Assembly (NCBI RefSeq): GCF_001439845.1
Contig: NZ_JYLO01000010.1
Coordinates: 186,001 to 250,000, forward strand
Direction of reading: 5' to 3'
Source: Pseudomonas lactis
GTDB taxonomy: Bacteria > Pseudomonadota > Gammaproteobacteria > Pseudomonadales > Pseudomonadaceae
DNA: 64,000 nucleotides
Part shown: piece by piece, positions 16,042 to 24,169 of the stretch
How the letters are laid out: each line of letters begins with the position of its first letter
Numbering within the stretch: the first letter of the stretch is position 1
Made by a program: the position numbers and the translations under genes
The notes under the pieces: generated by a model
Told to the model about the DNA's origin: nothing
What the model saw: the letters and a program-made list of their open reading frames with translations, nothing else
The model's database searches: none

Positions 16042-16827
16042 TCAACCTTCCAGCAAGCGGTAATGGGTGGCGCGAACCACCGCCTGGACACGGTTTTTGG
16101 CCCCCAGTTTGTGCATCGCCGAGGCCAGGTGCAGGGTCACCACCGCCAGGGAGCGGCTCAATTGCGTGGCGATTTCAGCGGCGGTTAGGCCTTCAGCCGC
16201 CCATTTCAGGCATTCGCGCTCGCGCTTGGTCAGCCGGATGTGCGGATAAGCCCGCATCTCCTTGCTGAACAGCGGGTACGCCGCTTCCTGGAGGGCATGG
16301 GTAATCAGGCTGAAATCGGCCAGCGTATGCTGGGCGTCCTTCAATACCGTGCGCGCCTTGCCGGTGCGTAAGCCGGTGAGCGAGGCAAAACCGCCCTTGG
16401 GCAGATGAATCGGCACACTGACGCCGCAGGTCAGCTGGCGTTCATGCAGGTAGGAGGAAACGGGGGCGTGGCAGGGGTCGATGATCTTTTGCAGGGCCGT
16501 CTCGGTCTTGGCCTCATAGGACCAGACAAACGGTGATACCGAACTCAGTGCCAGGTGTTGCACCGGGTCGATCTGGTAAAACCCTTCGCTGCACCATAAG
16601 GCGTGCCAGTCGGCCGGTGTGTTGCGCAGTTGCAACAGCGAGGGGGTGATCAGTGTGCCATTGAGGTCGATGGGCACCGGGCTGTAGTCATACACCAGGG
16701 CATCGAAGCCCAGTTGTTGGGCAAGGATAAACGTATTGTCCATCTGTTCATCCAGGCTCCTGCCCGGTATGAGGCGATTATTGAAGGCGGTCAGCTTGGC
16801 CAGCATCCGTTCTGCTCCCGAATTCAT
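16042..16827 (-). CDS. pipR: LuxR-family solo regulator, PipR/OryR (plant-signal) type
   Basis: A 261-residue protein with an N-terminal autoinducer-binding domain and a C-terminal LuxR helix-turn-helix (about residues 195-250, LTKRERECLKWAAEGLTAAE). Aligning by spacing, the AHL-contact positions of TraR correspond to W74 (W57), W78 (Y61), D87 (D70), P88 (P71) and W102 (W85). The Tyr-to-Trp change at position 61 is a mark of plant-associated LuxR solos. No luxI is present. The ATG at 16827 has a GGAG RBS. The flanks are two proline-iminopeptidase-family genes and a peptide transporter, as in the pipR locus of Pseudomonas sp. GM79, where the ligand is an ethanolamine derivative. Confidence 0.85.
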   Translation of the reverse strand: MNSGAERMLAKLTAFNNRLIPGRSLDEQMDNTFILAQQLGFDALVYDYSPVPIDLNGTLITPSLLQLRNTPADWHALWCSEGFYQIDPVQHLALSSVSPFVWSYEAKTETALQKIIDPCHAPVSSYLHERQLTCGVSVPIHLPKGGFASLTGLRTGKARTVLKDAQHTLADFSLITHALQEAAYPLFSKEMRAYPHIRLTKRERECLKWAAEGLTAAEIATQLSRSLAVVTLHLASAMHKLGAKNRVQAVVRATHYRLLEG

Positions 16828-16837
16828 TTGAATCTCC

Positions 16838-16850
16838 ACTTGCTGCAAGT
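16838..16850. promoter_or_regulatory. Perfect 13-base palindrome just upstream of pipR
   Basis: ACTTGC-T-GCAAGT is a perfect dyad 11 bases before the pipR ATG, next to its GGAG RBS. It could be an operator or a leader hairpin. Its sequence differs from the two 22-bp dyads at pipA and laaA. Confidence 0.35.
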
Positions 16851-16885
16851 AGAATGCCACGCCCCGGCGAAGGACTGCCAGGCCA

Positions 16886-16907
16886 AACCTATAAGAAATA
16901 CTAGGTT
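16886..16907 (+). promoter_or_regulatory. Lux-box-like dyad upstream of pipA (PipR site A)
   Basis: AACCTA and TAGGTT are perfect inverted 6-mers around 10 bases (22 bp in all). A -10-like TAGTGT at 16929-16934 begins about 32 bases after the dyad centre, close to the value for site B. The site is 82 bases before the pipA ATG. It is the best candidate for PipR activation of pipA and the downstream transporter operon. Confidence 0.65.
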
Positions 16908-16989
16908 ATGGACGCACGGCATCCTCGGTAGTGTTGACCTGATAAACGGCCGCTACCCGCCAGGCCGATACAACACAAGGAATGTATGC

Positions 16990-17877
16990 ATGTGGCGTGA
17001 AATTGCCCCCGACCAGCAGTACAACGTGCAAGTCGACGGCCATAACCTCGTGGTCTACAGCTTTGGCGAAGGCGATGAGGTGCTGCTGTGTCTCAACGGC
17101 GGGCCGGGCCTGCCGTGTGACTATCTGCGTGACGCCCATGGCTGGCTCAAAGCACATAACCTGCGAGTGGTTGCATTCGACCAGCTTGGCACAGGCGCAT
17201 CAGCCAGACCGACCGATGCCGCACTGTGGGAAATCCGCCGTTATGTCGAAGAAGTCGAGACCGTGCGCCAGGCGCTGGGTCTGGGCCGCGTGCATTTGCT
17301 CGGGCATTCCTGGGGCGGTTGGCTGGGCATCGAATATGCCGTGCATTATCCCGGTGCGCTCAAAAGCCTGATCCTGGAAAACACCGTCGGCGACATTCCC
17401 CACCTGTCCCAGGAACTGGAGCGCCTGCGCGGCGCCCTGGGCAGCGAAACCGTGGCCATGATGCAACGCCACGAAGCCATGGGCACCCTCGACCACCCGC
17501 AGTACCAGGCCGCCATCACCTTGCTCAACTACCGCCACGTGTGCCGGCTCGACGAATGGCCGGAGCCGGTCAAGCGCTCCCTGGGCGACTGGAACATGGG
17601 GCCTTACGAAACCATGCAAGGCCCCAACGAGTTCCTCTATATCGGCAACCTCAAGGACTGGAACCGCCTCAAGGAAATGGCCGAGTTCACGATGCCGATC
17701 CTGATCACCACCGGCCAGCACGACGAACTCACCCCCGCCTGTGCGATGCGCATGAAACTTGCAGCACTCCATGCCGAGTTGCATGTGTTCCCCAACAGCA
17801 GCCATATGCCGTTTTACGAGGAGCCGCAGGCGTACTTCCCGGTGCTGCTGGACTTTCTCGCTCGCCACCGAGGCTGA
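16990..17877 (+). CDS. pipA: Proline iminopeptidase family hydrolase (PipA-like)
   Basis: A 295-residue S33-family alpha/beta hydrolase with NGGPG (36-40), S107 in GHSWGG, D245 and H272 as the apparent triad. It is related to the neighbouring LaaA but clearly distinct. It would cleave N-terminal proline peptides or amino acid amides. The open frame runs far upstream (to 16603, antisense to pipR), but the ATG at 16990 has an AAGGA RBS 8 bases away. It is the first gene of an operon with the dipeptide ABC transporter; the permease begins 3 bases after its stop. Confidence 0.85.
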   Translation: MWREIAPDQQYNVQVDGHNLVVYSFGEGDEVLLCLNGGPGLPCDYLRDAHGWLKAHNLRVVAFDQLGTGASARPTDAALWEIRRYVEEVETVRQALGLGRVHLLGHSWGGWLGIEYAVHYPGALKSLILENTVGDIPHLSQELERLRGALGSETVAMMQRHEAMGTLDHPQYQAAITLLNYRHVCRLDEWPEPVKRSLGDWNMGPYETMQGPNEFLYIGNLKDWNRLKEMAEFTMPILITTGQHDELTPACAMRMKLAALHAELHVFPNSSHMPFYEEPQAYFPVLLDFLARHRG

Positions 17878-17880
17878 CGC

Positions 17881-18828
17881 ATGAACCTGGCGCGCTACCG
17901 TTTTGTGTTGTCCCGGCCCCTGCAATTGCTGCCGGTGCTGCTGGGCATCAGCCTGATCACCTTCGTGTTGGTGCGCTCGATTCCTGGCGACCCGGCGCGC
18001 GCCTTGCTGGGTTCGCGCAGCACGCCGGATGCGCTGCTGAAGATCCGCGCCCAGTTCGGCCTCGACCAACCCTTGTGGCTGCAATACTTTTACTTCCTGA
18101 AAAACCTGCTCAAGGGCGACCTCGGCCAATCGCTGCTGTACAAGGTCGACGCCCTCAAACTGATCGTCACCCGCATCGAGCCGACCCTGGTGCTGGTGCT
18201 GGGCAGCGTGGTGCTGGCTTTGTTGATAGCGCTGCCACTGGCAACGATTGCGGCGCGCCAGCAAGGCTGTTGGGCGGACAAGCTGATCCGCGTGTTCACC
18301 ACGGTCGGCCTGGGCATGCCGGCGTTCTGGCTGGGGTTGATGCTGATCCTGCTGCTCAGCGTGAAATGGGGCCTGTTCCCGGTGTCTGGTTACGGGCGCA
18401 CCTGGCTGGACAAAGCGCACCATATGCTCTTGCCATGCCTGACCATCGCCCTGGCGCTGTCGGCGGTGCTGGTGCGCAACCTGCGGGCGAGCATGTTGAT
18501 GGAGTTGCAGGCAGACCATGTCACCGCCGCACGTGCGCGCGGGCTGCCTGAAGGCGCGGTGTTTCGCCGGCATGTGCTGCCCAACGCTCTGGTGCCGGCG
18601 GTCAACCTGCTGGCGGTCAACATCGGTTGGCTGATCAGCGGCACGGTGGTCATCGAAAGCCTGTTCGCGATTCCAGGCATCGGCCAGTTGCTGGTACGCG
18701 GCATTTTCACCCGTGACTACATGGTGGTGCAGGGCGTGGCGATGGTGCTGGCCTGTGCCACGGTGGTAGTCAACTTCCTGGCCGACCTGGTAACCGTGGC
18801 CCTCGACCCACGGGTGAAGATGCAATGA
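17881..18828 (+). CDS. Peptide ABC transporter permease (DppB/OppB type)
   Basis: A 315-residue inner-membrane permease with six predicted helices. The N-terminal TM segment (LLPVLLGISLITFVLVRSIPGDPAR) is typical of the OppB branch, and the EAA-like cytoplasmic loop (TAARARGLPEGAVFRRHVLPNALVP) contacts the ATPase. It starts 3 bases after pipA, in the same operon, and its stop overlaps the next permease start by 4 bases. Together with the following four genes it makes a full importer for dipeptides, oligopeptides or related amides. Confidence 0.9.
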   Translation: MNLARYRFVLSRPLQLLPVLLGISLITFVLVRSIPGDPARALLGSRSTPDALLKIRAQFGLDQPLWLQYFYFLKNLLKGDLGQSLLYKVDALKLIVTRIEPTLVLVLGSVVLALLIALPLATIAARQQGCWADKLIRVFTTVGLGMPAFWLGLMLILLLSVKWGLFPVSGYGRTWLDKAHHMLLPCLTIALALSAVLVRNLRASMLMELQADHVTAARARGLPEGAVFRRHVLPNALVPAVNLLAVNIGWLISGTVVIESLFAIPGIGQLLVRGIFTRDYMVVQGVAMVLACATVVVNFLADLVTVALDPRVKMQ

Positions 18829-19682
18829 GCAGTCGCCCCCTGATCGCCCCGTGGCGCTTGCGCCTGCGCTTTGGTTTTCGCAATGGCCGGCTGACCGCCG
18901 CATGGGGTTTGTTGATCCTGTTCGCGTGGTTGGCCCTGGCGCTGTTTGCGCCGTGGGTCGCGCCCTACGACCCCATCGCGCAGGACACCAGCATCAGTTT
19001 GCTGGCCCCCAGCCTTGCCCATCCGTTGGGTACGGACAATTACGGCCGGGATATCCTCTCGAGGGTGATCTGGGGCGCGCGCATCGACCTGCAACTGGCG
19101 GTGATCGGAGTGATCTTCCCGTTCATCATCGGCACCTTTATCGGCGCGGTTTCGGGTTACATCGGCGGGCGTTTCGACAGTGTCTGCATGCGCGTGATCG
19201 ATGTGGTGCTGGCGTTCCCGTTCCTGGTGCTGATGCTGGCGATCATGGCCATCCTCGGGCCGGGCTTGCAGAGTTTTTACATCGCCATGGCGCTGGTGGG
19301 TTGGGTGTCGTACGCACGCCTGATTCGCTCGCAGATCCTGGTGCTCAAGGAAAGCGAGTTCGCCCTGGCCGCCAAGAGCCTGGGCTTTGGCCATGGACGC
19401 ATTCTGTTCCGGCATTTGCTGCCCAATGCGCTGTTTGGCTCCATTGTGTTTTCCATGTCTGACGCGGTGCTGGTGCTGCTCAACGGCGCCGCCGTCAGTT
19501 ACCTGGGCCTGGGCGTGCAACCACCGACCGCCGAATGGGGGACGATGGTGGCCGAAGGGCAAGCCTTTATCACCACCGCCTGGTGGATCTGCACCTTTCC
19601 GGGCCTGGCCATCGTGACCTTGGCCATGGGCTTCAGCCTGTTGGCCGATGGTGTTGCGCAGGTATTGGGGGAGCGCTCATGA
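18825..19682 (+). CDS. Peptide ABC transporter permease (DppC/OppC type)
   Basis: A 285-residue partner permease. It has the OppC-type N-terminal segment (ALALFAPWVAPYDPIAQDTS, then HPLGTDNYGRDILSRVIWGAR), helices, and the ATPase-contact loop (AAKSLGFGHGRILFRHLLPN). ATGA overlaps join it to the genes on both sides (18825 and 19679), showing tight coupling of heterodimer subunits. Confidence 0.9.
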   Translation: MSSRPLIAPWRLRLRFGFRNGRLTAAWGLLILFAWLALALFAPWVAPYDPIAQDTSISLLAPSLAHPLGTDNYGRDILSRVIWGARIDLQLAVIGVIFPFIIGTFIGAVSGYIGGRFDSVCMRVIDVVLAFPFLVLMLAIMAILGPGLQSFYIAMALVGWVSYARLIRSQILVLKESEFALAAKSLGFGHGRILFRHLLPNALFGSIVFSMSDAVLVLLNGAAVSYLGLGVQPPTAEWGTMVAEGQAFITTAWWICTFPGLAIVTLAMGFSLLADGVAQVLGERS

Positions 19683-20635
19683 GCCTGTTGCAGGTGCGCG
19701 ACCTCAGTGTGATCGCCAACAATGCCGGGCGTGATATCACCTTGGTGGACAGGGTGTCGTTCGACCTGGCCGAAGGTGAAATCCTTGGCTTGGTGGGTGA
19801 GAGCGGTTCGGGCAAGACCATGGCTTGTCGTGGCCTGATGCGTCTGTTGCCGTCGTCCAATCTGCGCGTGCAGGGCGGCGCGGTGCGGTTGGCCGGCCAG
19901 GACCTGCTGGCGCTGGATGATGCCGGTATGCGCGCCGTGCGCGGCGGGCAGTTGGGCATGGTGTTCCAGAACCCCAGCAGCCACCTCGACCCGTTGATGC
20001 GCATCGGTGAGCAGATCGCCGAGGGCATCCGCCTGCATCAAGGCGCGTCGAAAAAAGACGCGCGCGTGCAGGCGATCGAGGTGTTGCGTCAGGTCGGGAT
20101 TCCCGACCCGCAGGCGCGGGTCGACAACTACCCCCATGAGTTTTCCGGTGGCATGCGCCAGCGCGCCATGATCGCCGTAGCCCTGGGCTGCAACCCGAAG
20201 GTGCTGATCGCCGACGAGCCGACCACGGCCCTGGATGTGACGGTTCAGGCGCAAATCCTGCGGTTGTTGCTCGACCTGCGCGACCAGCGTGGCCTGTCGA
20301 TCATCATGATCACCCATGACCTGGGCGTGGTGGCGCAAACCTGCGATGCCATCGCCGTGATGTACGCCGGGCGCCTGTGCGAGCACGGCAGCAAATACGA
20401 GTTGCTGGCCCAACCGCAACATCCGTACACCGCAGGCCTGATCGACTGCCAGCCGGCCCACAGCAGCGGACATGCGTTGTTGCGCACCATTGCTGGCCAG
20501 CCGCCGTTGCTCGATGCATTGCCCGACGGCTGCCGCTTCCACCCGCGTTGCCCACAGGCCGGCGCCCTGTGTACCGAGTTGCTGCCGCAAGGCGCACGCG
20601 TGGCCTGTCACTATCCGTTGGGAGGGCGTCCATGA
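19679..20635 (+). CDS. Peptide ABC transporter ATP-binding protein (DppD/OppD type)
   Basis: A 318-residue ATPase with Walker A GESGSGKT (40-47), signature FSGGMRQRAMIA, Walker B VLIADEPTTALD, and the C-terminal oligopeptide-transporter domain with the Cys-rich motif CRFHPRCPQAG. The ATG at 19679 overlaps the previous stop; the longer frame from 19535 is antisense-quality sequence within the permease gene. It pairs with the following ATPase as a heterodimer on the cytoplasmic face. Confidence 0.92.
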   Translation: MSLLQVRDLSVIANNAGRDITLVDRVSFDLAEGEILGLVGESGSGKTMACRGLMRLLPSSNLRVQGGAVRLAGQDLLALDDAGMRAVRGGQLGMVFQNPSSHLDPLMRIGEQIAEGIRLHQGASKKDARVQAIEVLRQVGIPDPQARVDNYPHEFSGGMRQRAMIAVALGCNPKVLIADEPTTALDVTVQAQILRLLLDLRDQRGLSIIMITHDLGVVAQTCDAIAVMYAGRLCEHGSKYELLAQPQHPYTAGLIDCQPAHSSGHALLRTIAGQPPLLDALPDGCRFHPRCPQAGALCTELLPQGARVACHYPLGGRP

Positions 20636-21603
20636 GCCTGCTGCAGATCAAGGATCTGGAGGTGCGCTTTGCCGCGTCCGGCAGCGGCCTGCTGGGCCTC
20701 AACCGCCAGTGGGTGAGGGCGGTGAACGGGGTGTCCCTGAACCTCGCCGCCGGTGAAACCCTGGGTTTGGTGGGCGAGTCCGGCAGTGGCAAGAGCACCC
20801 TGGGCCGGGCCATTCTGCACCTCAACCCGATCAGCGCCGGGCAGGTGTTGTTCGACGGTATCGACATGGCCCATGGCAGCGCCATCGACATTGCCCGGTT
20901 GCGGCATGAAACCGCGATGATTTTCCAGGACCCCTACGCCGCGCTCAATCCACGGCACAGCATTGGCGAAACCATCGCCGAGGTACTGCGTGTGCAGCGT
21001 AAGGTGGCGGCGCAGCAGATTCCTGATCGTGTGAATGAATTGCTCGAACTGGTCGGCTTGCGTCCTGAGCTGGCTTCACGCAAGCCCGGCTCCCTCAGTG
21101 GCGGCCAGTGCCAGCGCGTGGGTATCGCCCGGGCGCTGGCGGTGGAGCCGCGCCTGATCATTGCCGATGAATGCGTGGCGGCGCTGGATGTGTCGATCCA
21201 GGGCCAGATCATCAACCTGCTGCTGGAACTGCAACAACGCATGAACCTGGCGATCCTGTTTATCGCCCATGACCTAGCCATCGTGCGACGCCTGTGCGAC
21301 CGCGTGGCAGTGATGTACCTGGGCAAGATCGTCGAGGAAGGCCCGGTGGAGGCGGTGTTTACCACGCCCCGTCACCCGTATACGGCCGCGCTGATCCAGG
21401 CCATCCCGGAGATCGATCCGCATCGGCCATTGCCTGCGCAGCCATTGCCCGGCGAACCGCCGAGCCCGCTGAATCTGCCGACAGGCTGTGCCTTTCATCC
21501 GCGTTGCCGGTATGCGCAAGCCAAGTGTTCCTCGGTATTGCCCCCCACCCATTTCCTGCACGAGCATCGGTACAGTTGCGTGCGTGAAGACCCTTTGCTT
21601 TGA
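20632..21603 (+). CDS. Peptide ABC transporter ATP-binding protein (DppF/OppF type)
   Basis: A 323-residue ATPase with Walker A GESGSGKST (residues 48-56), signature LSGGQCQRVGIARALA, Walker B LIIADECVAALD and the C-terminal motif CAFHPRCRYAQ. Cys replaces the usual Pro after ADE, and Cys the usual Arg in the GGQ-R motif, but the catalytic Glu and Lys remain. The start overlaps the DppD-like stop (ATGA). Confidence 0.92.
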   Translation: MSLLQIKDLEVRFAASGSGLLGLNRQWVRAVNGVSLNLAAGETLGLVGESGSGKSTLGRAILHLNPISAGQVLFDGIDMAHGSAIDIARLRHETAMIFQDPYAALNPRHSIGETIAEVLRVQRKVAAQQIPDRVNELLELVGLRPELASRKPGSLSGGQCQRVGIARALAVEPRLIIADECVAALDVSIQGQIINLLLELQQRMNLAILFIAHDLAIVRRLCDRVAVMYLGKIVEEGPVEAVFTTPRHPYTAALIQAIPEIDPHRPLPAQPLPGEPPSPLNLPTGCAFHPRCRYAQAKCSSVLPPTHFLHEHRYSCVREDPLL

Positions 21604-21635
21604 CCCTCTGCCATTCATTAACAAGGAGTTGTGAT

Positions 21636-23150
21636 ATGCACTCGCGCCACTTGAAATTGCTCGCCGCCGCTACCCTCACGGCCTGGTCGCTGACCGCCGG
21701 CCTGGCCCAGGCCGCCGGTGTGCTCACCATCGGCTGCCGTGAAGACAGCACCACCTTCGACCCGATCAAAAGCGCGCAAAACCGCGACACCTGGGTATTT
21801 GCCAACGTCTACGACACCCTGGTGCGCGTGGATAACCTGGGCACCAAGATGGAACCGGGCCTGGCCGAAAGCTGGGACATTTCCAAGGATGGCCTGACCT
21901 ACACCTTCAAGCTGCGCGAGGCGAAGTTCTCTGACGGCTCGCCGATCACCGCCGCCGACGCCGCGTTCAGCCTGCTGCGCATCCGCGACAACAAGGCCTC
22001 CTTGTGGAGCGACCCGTTCAGCCTGATCAACACCGCCACGGCCAGCGATGCCAAGACCCTGGTGGTCACCCTGAAAACCCCGGCGGTGGCCTTCCTTTCG
22101 CAACTGGCGTCGCCGACGGTGTCGATCCTGTCGGAAAAAGCCATGACCAAGATGGGCGAAGACGCCTACTCGGAAAACCCGGTGACTTCCGGCGCGTTTA
22201 CCGTGGACGAGTGGCGCAAGGGCGACCGCGTGATCCTGAAGAAAAACCCGAATTTCTGGCAGGCCGGCAGTGTGAGCCTGGACGGCGTGGAGTGGGTGTC
22301 GGTGACCGATGACAACACGCGCATGCGCATGGTGCAGAGCAACGAACTCGACACGGCGATCTTCGTGCCGTTCTCCCGCGTGGAAGAGCTGAAAAAAGAC
22401 CAGAACGTGGTGATCCACGCCGACCCGTCCACCCGTGAAGATCACCTGTTGATCAACCACGAGCACGGGTTGTTGGCCAAGCCGCAAGTGCGTCAGGCCC
22501 TGGACATGGCCATCGACAAGCAATCGCTGGTCAAAGCGGTCACTTACGGTCAAGGCACCGTGGCTTATTCCTACATTCCCAAGGGCTCGCTGTACCACTA
22601 CGCCAACAACCTGCAACGCCCGTACGACCCGGCCGAAGCCAAGAAGCTGCTGGCCGCTGCGGGTGCCCAGGACTTGAAGCTCAACTACGTGGTCAACGCT
22701 GGCAACGAGGCCGACGAGCAAATCGCGGTAATCATCAAGGACCAGTTGGCCAAGGTCGGCGTGACCGCCAACCTGCAAAAAGTCGACCCGACCCAAAGCT
22801 GGCAGATGCTGGTGGACGGTGAGTACGATATTTCGGTGATGTACTGGACCAACGACATCCTTGACCCCGACCAGAAAACCACCTTCGTGCTGGGCCACGA
22901 CACCAACCAGAACTACATGACCCGCTACAAGAACGACCAAGTCAAGGCCTTGGTGGCGGCCGCGCGGATCGAGGCAGACCCGGCCAAGCGCGAGCAAATG
23001 TATGTGGAGTTGCAGAAGCTGGCCAAACAGGATGTGAACTGGATTGACCTGTACTACAGCCCGTACATCAACATCTCACGCAAGAACGTGAGCAACTTCC
23101 TGCAGAACCCGTTGGGGCGTTTCACCCTGGAGGAAGTGGTCAAAAACTGA
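21636..23150 (+). CDS. Peptide ABC transporter substrate-binding protein (SBP family 5)
   Basis: A 504-residue periplasmic protein with a Sec signal peptide (HLKLLAAATLTAWSLTAGLAQA, cleaved after AQA). The mature DppA/OppA-like domain includes LAESWDISKDGLTYTFKLRE, the family 5 signature. It binds the ligand for the four upstream permease and ATPase subunits. The ATG at 21636 has AAGGAG ahead. It is the last gene of the pipA operon. In the related GM79 system a peptide transporter is needed for the plant-signal response, so this protein may bind the PipR ligand or its precursor; that is inference. Confidence 0.9.
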   Translation: MHSRHLKLLAAATLTAWSLTAGLAQAAGVLTIGCREDSTTFDPIKSAQNRDTWVFANVYDTLVRVDNLGTKMEPGLAESWDISKDGLTYTFKLREAKFSDGSPITAADAAFSLLRIRDNKASLWSDPFSLINTATASDAKTLVVTLKTPAVAFLSQLASPTVSILSEKAMTKMGEDAYSENPVTSGAFTVDEWRKGDRVILKKNPNFWQAGSVSLDGVEWVSVTDDNTRMRMVQSNELDTAIFVPFSRVEELKKDQNVVIHADPSTREDHLLINHEHGLLAKPQVRQALDMAIDKQSLVKAVTYGQGTVAYSYIPKGSLYHYANNLQRPYDPAEAKKLLAAAGAQDLKLNYVVNAGNEADEQIAVIIKDQLAKVGVTANLQKVDPTQSWQMLVDGEYDISVMYWTNDILDPDQKTTFVLGHDTNQNYMTRYKNDQVKALVAAARIEADPAKREQMYVELQKLAKQDVNWIDLYYSPYINISRKNVSNFLQNPLGRFTLEEVVKN

Positions 23151-23175
23151 GTATTTGAGTACACCACAAAGCAAT

Positions 23176-23245
23176 GTGGGAGCTGGCTTGCCTGCGATGG
23201 CGATGGAACATTCACCACCGCTATCGCAGGCAAGCCAGCTCCCAC
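23176..23245. repeat. REP doublet, GGCTTGCCTGCGATAGC type
   Basis: A compact doublet with left arm GTGGGAGCTGGCTTGCCTGC and right arm ending GCAAGCCAGCTCCCAC, 70 bases in all. It lies between the convergent ends of the substrate-binding protein gene and the YciK-type gene. Confidence 0.8.
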
Positions 23246-23269
23246 CTTTGTTTTGCGGTGTGTCAGGGC

Positions 23270-24010
23270 TTATTGCGCATCGAATGCCTGGCCATTGATG
23301 CCCGCACTGTCCGGCCCCATCAGGTAAAGGTACACCGGCATGATCTCTTCCGGCGCCGGCCTTTCCATCGGGTTCTCCCCTGGGTACGCCTGGGCGCGCA
23401 TGCTGGTGCGGGTGCCGCCCGGGTTGATGCTGTTGGCGCGCACTGCGGCCACGTCTTCCAGCTCATCGGCGAGGGTTTGCATCAGCCCCTCGGTGGCGAA
23501 CTTGGACACGCCATAGGCACCCCAATAAGCACGGCCCTTGCGCCCGACGCTGCTGGAGGTGAACACCACCGACGCATCCTGGGACAGCTTGAGCAACGGC
23601 AGCAACGTGCTGGTCAGCATGAACATCGCGTTGACGTTCACATGCATCACCCGCATGAAGTTCTCGCCGGACAACTGCTCGATGGGCGTGCGCGGGCCGA
23701 TGATCGAGGCGTTGTGCAACAGGCCGTCGAGGTGGCCGAATGCCTTTTCGATCATCGCGGCCAGCTCATCGTATTGATGGGGCAGGGCGGTCTCCAGGTT
23801 GAACGGGATCACCACCGGCTGCGGGTGGCCGGCGGCTTCGATCTCGTCATACACCTGGGCCAGGTTGGCTTCGGTCTTGCCCAGCAACAGCACGGTGGCG
23901 CCATGGGCGGCATAGGTTTTTGCCGCTGCCGCACCAATCCCGCGACCGGCGCCGGTTACCAGGATGGTCCGGCCTTTGAGCAGTTCTGGCGGTGCAGAGT
24001 AATCAAACAT
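23270..24010 (-). CDS. yciK: YciK-type short-chain dehydrogenase/reductase
   Basis: A 246-residue classical SDR with the TGAGRGIG cofactor motif near residue 20, catalytic Ser in FTSSSVG and the YGVSK (YxxxK) pair. It starts with MFDYSAPPELLKGRTILVTGAG. The ATG at 24010 has GAGG 7 bases ahead; the longer frame is unlikely. Its neighbours (mupP, ubiG) are as in P. aeruginosa. The substrate of YciK proteins is not established. Confidence 0.87.
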   Translation of the reverse strand: MFDYSAPPELLKGRTILVTGAGRGIGAAAAKTYAAHGATVLLLGKTEANLAQVYDEIEAAGHPQPVVIPFNLETALPHQYDELAAMIEKAFGHLDGLLHNASIIGPRTPIEQLSGENFMRVMHVNVNAMFMLTSTLLPLLKLSQDASVVFTSSSVGRKGRAYWGAYGVSKFATEGLMQTLADELEDVAAVRANSINPGGTRTSMRAQAYPGENPMERPAPEEIMPVYLYLMGPDSAGINGQAFDAQ

Positions 24011-24045
24011 AAACAACCTCAGATTTGAAAACGCTGAATCTCCCT

Positions 24046-24132
24046 GTGGGAGCGGGCTTGCTCGCGAATGCGGTGTGCCAGTCACTGAATCTGATACTGA
24101 AACACCGCATTCGCGAGCAAGCCCGCTCCCAC
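24046..24132. repeat. REP doublet, GCGGGCTTGCTCGCGAA type
   Basis: The left arm GTGGGAGCGGGCTTGCTCGC is mirrored by a right arm ending GCAAGCCCGCTCCCAC, with near-perfect symmetry out to GAATGCGGTGT/ACACCGCATTC. It sits in the gap between mupP and the YciK-type gene. Confidence 0.82.
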
Positions 24133-24169
24133 ATTTGGATCTCCATCGGTCAGTAAAGTCGGTGAGCCA

